A stretch of DNA of 64,000 nt, from NCBI GenBank assembly GCA_050084985.1, contig JBITNC010000001.1, positions 88,412,001 through 88,476,000 of the forward strand. The letters run 5' to 3'. The notes under the pieces were generated by a model. The model was given only the letters and a program-made list of their open reading frames with translations. It did no database searches and was not told the origin of the DNA. The stretch comes from Nageia nagi (lineage: Eukaryota > Pinophyta). Of the stretch, positions 23,954-35,146 are shown piece after piece (position 1 is the stretch's first letter; every line of letters begins with the position of its first letter). A program made the position numbers and the translations under genes.

Positions 23954-24931
23954 TGTAACATCTCAACTCTCTACTTTGCATTCTCTTACTAGATTTAGGA
24001 TTATGTGGCATTTGTTTGATGAGAAATAAGAGGACATTGTGATATTTTATTTCACTTATAGTATTTTTATAAAATTGATTTGAAAAATGTTCTTATATAA
24101 TATGATATCATCTATTCTTCTTCATATAATATATTGTCGAGGTGCATGTGCCTATGTGTGTAGGTGATAGGTACAAAAGTGGGATATTCATGTGTGGTTA
24201 AGGAGATGATTACTTGAGGTTGTATCTTGGATCTTAATATCCAAAATTAGAATACCTCTGATAGCCAAAGTTAAGATAACATGTAGTTGCATGAGGCGAG
24301 GATCAAAAGAGCATCTAGGATTCTTACTTTTTGTTATCTATTGTAAAGAGATGTTGCCAAGAACCCACTGATAGGAGCATTATTAGGGGTATGTGATTTA
24401 TTGTACTTTCATTACATATAGATATTAATTTAATTAATTGAAGATTAATTAAGTTAATAGCTTTATAAAAATAATACTTAATACTTAAAATTTAAAATAA
24501 ATAATAATAATAATAATAATCTAATAAATTAAAATAAGGTAATAAAGTAAAAATAATTAAGGAATAGGCTTAAGAAAAAGATAAGCTTAACATATGATCG
24601 AATAGGGTTAAGTGGCAACTAAGAATTACATGTCACAAACATGAAATATTATTATTTTATTAAAAACCTTTAATCCCTTGAAAAGTTATAAATATACCCT
24701 TAGAGCTCTTATTTTTTATGAATTGCAAGTGAGAAGCAAAGCTTTGGAGAAATTATGAATTGAGTTAAGAGATAAGATTTTCAAGGCAAGGGATAGAGTT
24801 TTCAACCAAGGAGGAAAGTGTTTTCTAGATTGGCCCTCTCTAAGTTTTAATATTGTAGTTTTCTAGATGATTCAAATAATTGTTTGATAAATGGAAAATT
24901 TGTATAGTAGAATTTCATTCATAGATGTAAT
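23954..24931 (+). repeat. E1 right LTR, first part
   Basis: Aligns with 4089-5060 of the left LTR, including the run aagaggacattg and an (ATA)n patch near 24496-24518. It is interrupted at 24931 by E3. The last five bases, gtaat (24927-24931), are the E3 target duplication. Confidence 0.85.
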
Positions 24932-25662
24932 TGTAGATTTCTAAATTGTGTAAATATGATTATACATAATAAATAAATCAATCTATAATATAAGAAGAAA
25001 TAGATAATATACATTATATTAGATACAAAAAATATACATGAAAAGAATGCACCTGATATGAATTGTATGTACAATCCTCAAAAGCAAATAGCAATGAATC
25101 TTTGGAGGATTGGGATTGGATTGGAGGTGATCTTGTGATGAATCTTCATATGTATGAATCAATAACCTTGGCCATCAAAGTATAAAACCCTCAATCTAGA
25201 AGATGCACATCGTTGATGGTCTAAAAGAAGCACTCCGCTATCAGTGTAGAAGAAGCACATCGCTAACTAGATGGAATATGTCAATTTATGATGTGCACCA
25301 AACATAGAAAGTGTGAAGCTTAAAGTATAACAAATTCTCACGATAGGTGGCATCCAAAGAAACTGTTACAGTCGATAACCACTTATCAAAGTTCTTATCA
25401 TATCAAAGAGTTATGATCTATAGAGATCAACCTATTCCATCCATTTATATAACCTACAAAGACATAGAAAAGAGTGAAGTAATATAATCATTGTTATATT
25501 CAAGATACTTTAAAATTAGACCCATGATATATTATATAGCATTTAATATAACATATGGTATTGAATTATAATATTCTTTTACCTTAGTATATGTAATATT
25601 GCATTAAATCATTTAAGAAGTCTAAATATGATTTATTAAATAAATAATAAATCATTTTTAAG
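24932..25662 (-). repeat. E3 left LTR, main part
   Basis: Matches 31784-32520 at roughly 85-88%. Near 25195-25265 it contains short repeats around a gcacatcgct word, also present in the partner. Its last 5 bp, ttaag, are the E4 target duplication. The LTR end is displaced to 27831-27838. Confidence 0.9.
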
Positions 25663-25927
25663 TGTTATGAGCCATAACATGTATTAGAAATAGTACTTGT
25701 GTTTAGTCCCATATGCACTATGCATTGAGTTACTTATGTTGTAAAAGCTATTTATAAGGGGTGAACCTATTATTATGAAAGAGGAAGAAGAATGAGTTAA
25801 GTTTTACGTGAGAAGTGATTCTCAAGGAGGTGCCCCTCTCGAAGCAGTGCAAGCAATTCATTAGTGTAGGATTTTATTTTCGTAGGATGAAGCCATAATC
25901 CGGTTATGATCCATTAAGATCTTAACA
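25663..25927 (+). repeat. E4 5' LTR
   Basis: 265 bp, about 90% like 27555-27825. Shared words include cccatatgcactatgcatt and gaagcagtgcaag. A ttataaggg/ttatagagg word near 25751 could serve as TATA. Confidence 0.9.
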
Positions 25928-25929
25928 TC

Positions 25930-25944
25930 TAGTGATAGAGCTTT
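25930..25944 (+). other. E4 primer binding site, degraded iMet type
   Basis: The word tagtgatagagcttt corresponds to tggtatcagagcttt with three substitutions, two bases after the LTR. Confidence 0.65.
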
Positions 25945-26843
25945 GATTTTGGATCTTGTGGGTAGTTTTATTGTTAGTGCAAGTGATTTTTATTATCTAT
26001 GAGCAGTTTTGTGTGTTGAGTGGTTTTGGAGGTTTGGTTATATGGACAGATTTATGCAATACAGGCCCATTTTGTCTCTTTTTTAGATTTATTATATGTA
26101 TGATTTTTAATATTTTGGAGCAGGTTATTTTTCCTTGTGGTTGGATTTCTATTGTGGAGTGGTTCTAAAGGCACGTTGCACAGATCAGGGAGATTTGGAG
26201 TAGAATCCCATGAGTGAAAGTAGATTCGATTAAGAATGCATGTGCAATAGTTTCATTGGAAAAAGACATCTTGAGAGGATTTGAAGTTGTACGTGGATGT
26301 TTAGAGGTAGATCCACGAATCAACTGGCAAGGGAGGTTGGATCCAATTTGTAGGGGTGCTTATGGGTGGAGGATTTGAAGAAATTGAATGTTTTGAAGCC
26401 CTTTGGTGGGTTTTCCTTAAATATCAACATCCACATGTAGTCCAAATTTTAAGTCCGTTGGAGTGATATTTTGGGATTTATTGGCATTTTAGGTTTTTCA
26501 TTAAATTCATATTTTAAGGTGAAATAAATGGAATTGGATTCTAATTGTTTGAGGGACACTTTATATGCATATGAGAAGCATTCAGTAACAAATGTAGATT
26601 GTTTTGAGTAGTATTGATCAATTTGTGTGGAAATACTAAAACCCCTAGATCAAGAATTATGAAAAAAAGGGAAAAGTAAATAGTCATATATTTTTCATCT
26701 TGGTGAGTTAGCTCAAAATATTGAAAGGGTTTTCATATACATTTTAGGAGTAATCAAAAAAATATTTTAGAATTGTTGAAGCTATATTGACCGTTTTATG
26801 TTAGAAATAGTGAAGCTATCTCAAAAATAGCTTAAAATACAGG

Positions 26844-27092
26844 GTGGGTGAAAAAAAAAATGATGATGGCTACTATTCTCTACCATTTCATACTGATTCT
26901 TTACATCATTATATTATTTATTTTGAAGATTTTTGTGATGACTATGTGATGGATGAGAAATTATCTCTTCATTTATTCACTAATAGCTTAAGGGTAGAAG
27001 CCAAAAAGAATGTAGTCATGTTTAATCCATCAACTCTAAGAGATGCATATTCACTGGCCAAGTTAGCAGAGGCTATACTTGCATATCCATAG
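26844..27092 (+). pseudogene. E4 gag-like fragment, 82 codons
   Basis: The frame reads YSLPFHTDSLHHYIIYFEDFCDD, then MDEKLSLHLFTNSLRVEAKK and FNPSTLRDAYSLAKLAEAIL. The FEDFCDD...LF..SL...A pattern resembles a Ty3/gypsy capsid with its middle deleted and joined to the capsid C-terminus. No stop interrupts it, but it is far shorter than a normal gag and its start is arbitrary. Confidence 0.5.
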
Positions 27093-27411
27093 CCTACTAT
27101 GATTCATTAAAATATCCATGTGGAGCTAGTGGACCTTGTTGTAGAGTGTGAGAACCTTCCTCTCACTTATATTAGTACAGATGATGTGGTGCTAGACTAT
27201 TCAATGCAACTCTTTATGGATTCTTCTATATCCTTTTTTTTGTTCCCTCCTCAACATCCACATCATCCTTCTTGGAGTGGAGTTTTGATTCATGGATGGG
27301 CTCATGTTTAGCTTTGGTACATGATTGACTACTATGGCCAAGTTATTCCTTAGTCTCCTCTTATCTTTGTTATTCATGTATAGATTGTATATATACTTTG
27401 TATTTTTGGCA

Positions 27412-27560
27412 AGCTTTGAGGACAAAGATTATCAAAGGGGATAAGAATGTTATGACTCCCCTTAGTAGATTAGGTGTGTGGTGTGTATTACATTTTGTTA
27501 GTGTGTGTGGTGTGTAGAAGCTTTGAAGATAAAGCTTCCTTAAGGGGGTGGCAATGTTAT
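27412..27560 (+). repeat. Duplicated polypurine tract and LTR edge in E4
   Basis: The block agctttgaggacaaag + caaaggggataagaa + tgttatgactcc (27412-27460) is repeated 107 bp later as agctttgaagataaag + aagggggtggcaa + tgttatgaaacc. The second copy borders the real 3' LTR at 27555. The first looks like an abandoned tract plus LTR start. Confidence 0.75.
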
Positions 27561-27825
27561 GAAACCCATAACATGTATTAGTAATAGTACTTATGTTTAG
27601 TCCCATATGCACTATGCATTGGGTTACTTATTTTTGTAAAAGCTATTTATAGAGGGTTTCCCTATTATTATGAAAGAGAAAGAAGAATGAGTTGAGTTTT
27701 ATGTAAGAAGTGATTCTCAAGGAGATGCCCCTTGCGAAGCAGTGCAAGAAATTCATTAGTGTAGGATTAATGTATTTTCATAGGATGAGGCCATAATCCA
27801 ATTATGATCCATTAGGATCTTAACA
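27555..27825 (+). repeat. E4 3' LTR
   Basis: 271 bp, starts tgttatgaaacc and ends ggatcttaaca. The target duplication ttagg follows and then the last 8 bp of the E3 LTR (catctaca). Confidence 0.9.
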
Positions 27826-27838
27826 TTAGGCATCTACA

Positions 27839-27852
27839 TTTTGCCCCTTTTT
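27839..27852 (-). other. E3 polypurine tract
   Basis: On the minus strand it reads aaaaaggggcaaaa directly before tgtagatg, the LTR start. It is almost the same as the E2 tract. Confidence 0.85.
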
Positions 27853-30105
27853 AGATATAAAATGAAAAGTATTAAAATTGCATAATCCAAAGAATTTTAG
27901 ATAAGAGAAGAAAATTTTCAATAGCAAAGTGGAATTCTCTTTCTTGATCGATATGCTAAGTATGATATGTTGTTTTGGCCCCTTTTAGTCTTGCATTTGC
28001 CTTTACTCATGCTTCTTTGGGTAATCAAGCCAAAAATTGAAGTCCTTGTATGAGGAGAGTGTCTCTATATGAATCCTATCCTCCCAAATAATACCTTAAG
28101 AATAAATCAACATAATACCCACATAGATCACATACCATTAAATAATAATCAATTGAAAGAGTAAGAATGAAATAAATATGATATCTGTTGTGTCACTATG
28201 GCTGATGTGACTCATAGTTCTATTTAACCATGCCATATAGACTACTACAATTGCAACTTATAGTCTATGAAGATCAAGCTGCTAAGGTCCTTTTTAATGC
28301 CCCAATATTGGAACAACCATGATTATCAAGATGATGAGAACCTTTTTAATGACTCAAGCTTGGAATAATCCTATAATTGATAAGAGATTTTGCTCATGGA
28401 GTGACCATGGCCTTGAAAACATTTGTTAGCATAATATTAAAAAATATCATTTGATTCTCATAAAAATACCAAATATTTATTGGTATTTGATACATTTGAT
28501 CACATTGAATTAATTAATTTAATTGATTTTCAAAGCAAATCTACATCGTTGATAATGTGAATTTTGTAGAATTTGGCAATTATATTTTTTGCAATTTTAT
28601 TCTACGTTCATATTTCAATGCATATATGTGAAATAATGACATTTTCAAATAGATATTTGAGCATTTATAATATGCACCATTTACAATAAATTCATAATAA
28701 ACACACACCATTAGTAGCATGGAAATACTCATATCATATCTGCAAATTTTAATGATATTCAATTGAAAGAAAGTAATAACAATTTGTATTACAAAGATCG
28801 TAAAATCATTTCTCCATATAGCATAATATTTTCCTTATAAGTAATAACTTTTTCAATTTTGACCTTATATACTTTTCGTCTATGCATAAACCATATCATT
28901 TTATCCTTAACCATTTTGAACTTTTAAAAGCATGATAGCATTGTTGATATTTGAAAGCATACATAATTTTATTTTAATCATGTCGTTGATAGCATGAGAA
29001 TGATAGAATTGCATTTCAAGAGAAAGAGTCCATTCAATGGGTATTGGGACATTGCATTGCAAATATTCAATATTCCATTAACATGTGCCTATACAATGTA
29101 ATGTTGTTATATGATACCAAATTTTTAGATATACAATGGCCTTGAATTTTCATTTTTCTTTAGTAAAACATGCATTCTATTTGAAATAGCAATCATAAGA
29201 ATAGCATATACAATGTTCACTTTAATATTCAAAGAAGTAATAGTGTTATTAGTTCATCAATTACAATATATTTTGTAATGAATACCACAAATATGATCAT
29301 AACACAATATCAAAACATTTGAGATGATATACTTTACCTGTACTTACCTTCATGCTCCAAGAATGGACAATTTTGTATTTTTTGATTTTGAATTTCTACC
29401 TTTTGATTTTTAACATTTGACTTGTATTATGCCTCTAGCTGAAACTGAAATTGCCCCTAGCTGAAACTGATATTTCTCCCAGCTGAGACTATATCCACTT
29501 TTTCTTGATTTCTCTTGCTTATTTTTTTTATTTTATTTTTGTGAAATGCAACTAATATGGGATGTAATGATTAGACATAAGAGTACCTTATACATAAGAC
29601 ATTTGATTAGCATGGTAAATTTGAGAGCTTTGATGGGAGATAAAGACGAAAAATATTTGATGAAAGAAGAAAACTTGATGAAATGATGAGAATGAAAATA
29701 TATAAAAAGAGAAGATAAGAAACAATAGAACATGATTGAAAAGATGAAGATGCAAAGATAACATTATTAAAAACTTGATAAAAGTTTCCATGGTAATCAA
29801 ATTCATACAATGGAATGACTCATGATATGCAACCTATATGAAATTCATCCTATATGATATGCAAAATTAGAAATTATAGTGCACTAGAGGGTTGTGGAAA
29901 CACCACTAGCAATGCAATCTTTTTTTAAACACTCTAATATTTTAACATTACAAGCATTGATTATTAATTTATCAATTCTATTAATTAGATTAATTAAATC
30001 AATTTTATCATCTGAAAACCTTTTGATATCATTTATAAAGTAATTAAGAATTTCCATTTTGACTTGATATTCTTTAGGGGACCAATCTTTTTTCTTTCTA
30101 AATTT
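27853..30105 (-). other. E3 interior, non-coding part
   Basis: About 2.2 kb where pol would be expected on the minus strand, yet no protease, RT, RNase H or integrase motif could be read. A 22-bp repeat lies at 29432-29497. The overlapping short minus-strand frames 29533-29810 are Phe/Ser/Ile-rich low-complexity text. Confidence 0.55.
29432..29497. repeat. 22-bp tandem repeat, three copies
   Basis: The word ctagctgaaactga recurs at 29435 and 29457, and as ccagctgagact at 29479. Confidence 0.85.
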
Positions 30106-30357
30106 CTATAACTGAATCTCAATTGGATTTAACTCTTTCTTATCAATTTCATATCTCCCTTGTGCAATGAGATCCAAAATTTTAAACTCTAAGGCTTTAC
30201 AAGAATTTGTAGAATGACATCTTATTTGATGATAAGTGCAATAAGCATTTGTATTTCCCATTGGAACACTATCATATGCTTTTATTTCTAATGGCTGCAA
30301 TAAACCCTTCTTAAGCAAATCTCTCAAAATAAACTTTGGCTGATAACTACTAAACAT
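30106..30357 (-). pseudogene. E3 gag C-terminal fragment
   Basis: The minus-strand frame reads PKFILRDLLKKGLLQPLE, then YCTYHQIRCHSTNSCKALEFK and GRYEIDKKE. It aligns with the E2 segment at 7960-8160 and preserves more of the C-x2-H...C pattern than E2 does. It is a zinc-knuckle-like nucleic-acid binding tail of Gag. It is a fragment, cut from the capsid part. Confidence 0.7.
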
Positions 30358-30627
30358 CTTAAATTTGGGGGCCTCTTGATCAAGTGGTGGATCAAAATTT
30401 ATGATAGGGGCACCCTATTCAGTTTTTTCTACAATGTGGGCATCCTATTTGTTCAAAGTTTCTTAAGATATTATTTTTTGCCAATATTATTTTAGTTTTG
30501 ATTATTGAGATGGAATTTGAATGAGGTTTAGGTTGAATTTTTTTACTATGTTATTGTTTTTGTATTTCCTATTTCTCAAACTTTTACATGTAATATTTCC
30601 TTACATATGGATCTTCTAATAATGTAT

Positions 30628-30951
30628 CTAATTATTTCCTAGAAATGCATGATATTTTTTTTTCAAGTCAAGATCGGTATAAATATCTAACGTCAAAGAA
30701 AGATTGGCTAACGTATGCTCTTTAATTTTCTTGAGTTGATTTTGAGGTGTCAATTTTTCAAATGCAATATCATATATTTCATATTTATCCATAGCTTCAA
30801 GGTTTAAATATGCATCATAATCAATTTTAACCATATAAGCATCATCATCATCATCATCATTATCATTATCATGCACTTGATTTTCTATAATTGATATATC
30901 ATTTTGCACATCATCATTTGCAATAGTTAAGCATGAATGTGATAAACTCAT
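30628..30951 (-). pseudogene. E3 acidic gag-region frame, 107 codons
   Basis: A minus-strand frame upstream of the gag tail, starting MSLSHSCLTIAND and containing a run of six Asp from an (ATC)n repeat at about 30838-30870. The rest is charged (LTPQNQLKKIKEHTLANLS). It resembles no known Gag domain to my eye. It may be a spacer peptide or a captured fragment. Confidence 0.4.
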
Positions 30952-31770
30952 TTAATCATAATATATTCTATTATTATTTTGCATAACATCCATATTGTTA
31001 GACATTTCTTGTTTAGGAGAAGGTGCAAATAAATCACTTATCATATTCCAATATTTAAGAGAACCAATTTTAGATGTAATATCTATGCTAAAATGCAAGA
31101 TCTAGAGCTTTATACAAAATTTTAAGAAATATGACAAAATGAACACTTTTACACCATGTAAGATTAAAACAAGTCCTAGCATGTATATCTATGATATGGG
31201 ATAAGTTTTATGAGGTTAGAACTTTCAAAATTCAAAAAATAACCTTTAAAATCCAATTTTTTATGCAAAAATATTTTATTTGAAAATCTTTAGAGATCTT
31301 GATAAAAATGCATGCAATAAATCTCAATTAATCTCAAAAAGTTACCTACTATGATGACCTATAGTTTTGAAAAGTTTTTATCATGAAACAAGTCACTAAA
31401 TAATTGCAAAATATTTTCAAAATTTATGATTTTCAATGTAACATTTTCTACAAAAAGAATTCAAAATTGATCAAAATATGCAAATCTAGAACTAGAAAAA
31501 TTAGAAAAAAACCCAATTATATTTATCTATGGTTGGACAAATTTTTCTGATGCTACATCCCAACAAATTGAATAAAATGACCTCCAAAATTTGAGATTTT
31601 CTATAATGATATTTTTCAAGAAATTATTTTTTTCAAAGCAATAAAATTTTCTAAATTTGAAGAAAATTAACTCAACCAAAAAGAAAACAAAACCAAGTGT
31701 TTCTAATGCAATATTCTTCACAAAAAGTGATGCCCTAAAATAAAAATTTTAAGGTTTGTAAGATACATCA

Positions 31771-31783
31771 GGGTTCATCAAAA
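31771..31783 (-). other. E3 primer binding site
   Basis: On the minus strand, ttttgatgaaccc follows the E3 5' LTR. It resembles the E2 site tttggtgaacttg. Confidence 0.5.
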
Positions 31784-32529
31784 TGTAGACTCTAAATTAT
31801 GTAAAATATGAATATACATAATAAATAAATCAATCTACAATATAAGAAGAAATAGATAATGTACAGTATATTAGATACAACAAATATACATGAAAAATAT
31901 GCACCTTATATGAAATGTATGTACAATCTTTGAAAGCAGATAGTAATAAATATTTGAAGTATTAGGATTAGATTGGAGGTGAGCTCATGATGGATCTTCG
32001 TATGTATGAATCAATAACCTCGATCACCAAAGTTTGAAAACCTCTATCTAGAATATGCACATCGCTGAAAGCTTAAGAGAAGCAATCACTATTGACATAG
32101 GAGAAGCACACCACTGACTACATGGAATATGTCAAATTATGATGTGTGCCAAAGATAGAAAGTCCAAAGCTCAAAGTATAACAAATTCTCATGATAGGTG
32201 GTGTTAAGAGATACCATTATAGTCGACAACCATCTATTAGATACCTTATCATATCAAAGAGTTCTAATTTGTGGAGATCAACCTATTCCACCAATTTATA
32301 TAGCTTACAAAGACATAGAAAAAAGTGAAGGTCGACCTCTTGCAATAATATAATCATTGTTATATTCAAGATAATTTAACCCATGATATATGATGTAGTA
32401 TTTAATATAACATATGGCATTGCATTATAATATCATTTTATCTTGGCATATGTAATATTGCATTAAATCATTTAAGAATTCTAAATAGAATTTATTAAAT
32501 AAATAATAAATCATTTTTAGGCATCTACA
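31784..32529 (-). repeat. E3 right LTR (5' on the minus strand)
   Basis: 746 bp, left edge tgtagactctaa, right edge ggcatctaca. It partners with 24932-25662 plus 27831-27838. The target copy gtaac follows. Confidence 0.9.
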
Positions 32530-35141
32530 GTAACGTTTTCTTGATACTTGGATTGAATTCTTTCTACCATAGTTCCAAGAAGAGATCAAATCCATTTGAG
32601 TTTATATTATAATTAGTTTAAAACAATTAGATCCATGATTTGTATTCATAATCTTCAATATTATCTTCAATGCCTTAGAATACCTTTGCATTTATTGAAC
32701 AATATCTTATATTTTTTTTATGCATTGAATTTCCCTTGATATCCAATTCGTATGGTGTCATAAAAAGGTTTCGATTGGGTTGTTATTTTCATAACATTTC
32801 AAAATTTCCATTATATGTTTTTGTCTGCTAAAACACAAGATCAAAATGTTTTTGGAAAAATAAGGATTATTTTATAGAAATTAACTAAAATGTTGATCAA
32901 TACTTAAGAAAAGGTAGGCATGTGTATACTCATTGGAAAGGTCTCTTAGAACACTTTGATTTTTTCATAAAATATTATATCTCCTCAAAGTTATTTGATT
33001 TGTTTGAACTAGTTCAATTGATAAAGAATCAACTCAATTGGATTTCTTCATAAAATGTTATATCTCCTCAAAGTTATTTGATTTGTTTGAACTAGTTTAA
33101 TTGACAAAGAGTTAGAAAAACAAGTTTGTAATTTATCTTCAATTGGGCTCAAGTTCAATAGTTTTCTAAAAAAATATTGATTCTAATTTTGAAATAATGG
33201 AAATAGAATGAATAGATAAACTATACTAAGAATAATTAAATCAAATTATATGATAATCATTCAAATGGCTATTAATAAGTTATGAAAATTCATTTGATAG
33301 TGAAAATATAAGATCCTAATTTTAAGAGAGTTAAAATTAAGGTAAAGGAATAATGGAGTTTGTCCTAATAGCCAAAAGATAATTATTAAGGTAATAGTTA
33401 CTATGTGCCTTTGAGTAATTAATTCCTTTTGTGCAAAAGGATTAGATTCCATTGAGTAGAGTTGAATTATTTTAATAATTGAATTAATTATGGAAATAAA
33501 ATCTTATTATTATTTATTAGAGATTAGATTAAAGAAAATTGAATAAAGGGAATATATTTTAAATTATGTGATCTTATGTAATCAATATTAAAATGTGATT
33601 TTAAAATTAATGAAAAGATAAGAGAATATTTGTATCATCTAATTATGAAATGATTTTAACACTTTCAAAAATATAGATTTGATTAATTGATTTATATTAT
33701 TACTCTCTTGTAAGATGAAAAAGTGTGTTTTTTAAGTTAATTGAATAACTTAGGAATGAAGTAGCATTCTAGGCATCTTTTTGAAATTATTTGCATGAGT
33801 AGATGTATAATAAGTAAAAGTTGTCATGATCCAAATAACCACCATGAGCTATTATGTCAAAAGATGGTTTGTGTTCAAGAAGATGGAAAATTGAATAATG
33901 ATTACAAAATAATTGAGATGGATTTTGAAATGAAGTATTAAGTATTAAGTTGAAGATAATTTTATGACCTTGTAATAATGTACAATGTTAGTCATAGGAA
34001 TATGATGAACAATATTCATGTTGAGATAGAAAACGCAATGAGATGAATTTATATCTTATTATGATTTTTTATTGTGAATAGTGGTTTATCAATTTAATTT
34101 AGATTTTGATGAGTTGAATAAGAATGCTTTTCAATTAAATATTTCTACATTATGATAGAATGTGGTAAATTATTATGTCATTTCATTACTAGGTTAAATA
34201 ACTAGATGAAGATATAAGTTGATATCTGAAGGAAGGCTATTCAATAGGTTGTAAGAATGAGATGTTGATAATTGTATTGTGCTTTTTGTTCATGTTCATA
34301 AGAATATTACTTGAGTAAAAGTAATGATATTTCATTTGAGAGTGAATTTAATTTTATGGTTTAAAATGTTTAATTATTTTCATATCCTACAAAAGTTATT
34401 TAGGATAAGTGAAATAATGAAACTAGGTATGAGGTCAAATTAGATTTTACTTAGTAAGTAATCCTAGAAAATAGTACTAAAACCTAGATAAATCCTAAGT
34501 AATTCTTGAAAACACATTGATGAGATTAAGAAATTATTAAGCTAGGATAATTTGAGATAATCTTAAGGAGATCAAGGAATTATCAAGTTAGGATAATTCA
34601 ATGAGATCTCAAGAGAACAAGGAATTATCAAATAAGATATTTCAAGAATTTCTAAGCACACATTATGACTTAAATATGAAAATAAGGATTACAAGAAGGA
34701 TAATTGAGAAAGTCTCAATATTGATTATGAAGGACACGAAGTACTTGAATTGCTAAACTTGATGATGGTTATATCTAGGTAGGTTAAAATACCATCAACA
34801 AGAAATAATACTTCAATATGGATTGACAAGGCGAGAAGGCTATTATCCTTTAAGATGAACATTCTATGCAAGTAATTTAGGATATTTAGTGAGAAGTTTA
34901 AATATCAAAAGATAAATAATATTATTTCATGATGAGATTGCGACTTAAGTATGAAGACACTTGAAACCATTATGTGATATCAATCTCACTATTCACAAGT
35001 AGCTTCTAAACTTTCATTATTGAATGTCTATATGCATTTGAATATTCATAAATAAAAAATTATGCTTATTTCATATGTGTTTATTGGGATTGAAGTTAAT
35101 TTTAGAGCTTATTTTTAAGGAGTAAAAATTAGGTTCTAACA
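32530..35141 (+). repeat. E1 right LTR, second part
   Basis: Resumes exactly where 24931 stopped, matching 5056-6340 and 15029-16473. It contains its own 83-bp tandem duplication (about 32964-33129: ttcataaaatattatat twice). It ends aggttctaaca at 35141, followed by agtgc. Confidence 0.85.
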
Positions 35142-35146
35142 AGTGC

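Larger units (their letters stand above)
25663..27825 (+). mobile_element. E4: 2.2-kb mini LTR element inside E3 LTR
   Basis: Short LTRs at 25663-25927 (265 bp) and 27555-27825 (271 bp) both start tgttatga and end atcttaaca. Target duplication is ttaag/ttagg (25658-25662, 27826-27830). A degraded iMet primer site and a polypurine tract set the plus orientation. The 1.6-kb interior has only a gag-like fragment, so this is a non-autonomous mini-element resembling TRIM or a shrunken gypsy copy. Confidence 0.9.
24932..32529 (-). mobile_element. E3: non-autonomous Tat-like LTR element, minus strand
   Basis: LTRs lie at 24932-27838 (split by E4) and 31784-32529, with ends tgtaga and atctaca. Target duplication is gtaat (24927-24931) and gtaac (32530-32534), and the E1 LTR resumes directly after. 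On the minus strand the primer site precedes gag fragments (30951-30106), and the polypurine tract lies at 27839-27852, so transcription runs right to left. Its tract, primer site and gag tail match E2, but only 3.9 kb lie between the LTRs and no pol was seen. I infer a deletion derivative dependent on E2-like partners. Confidence 0.85.
4089..35141 (+). mobile_element. E1: old giant-LTR retrotransposon, outer shell of a nest
   Basis: Homologous LTRs start at 4089 (tgtcacatccc) and 23954 (tgtaacatctc) and end at 16473 and 35141 (both ...taaca). The flanking 5-mers agtgt (4084-4088) and agtgc (35142-35146) are a near-perfect target duplication. An iMet-type primer site follows the left LTR and a polypurine tract precedes the right one, so the element is on the plus strand. 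Removing the nested elements leaves LTRs of about 3.71 and 3.59 kb around a 7.5-kb interior with no recognisable pol. This resembles the large non-autonomous class called LARD. Sampled LTR stretches look about 85% identical, so E1 is old. Confidence 0.85.
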
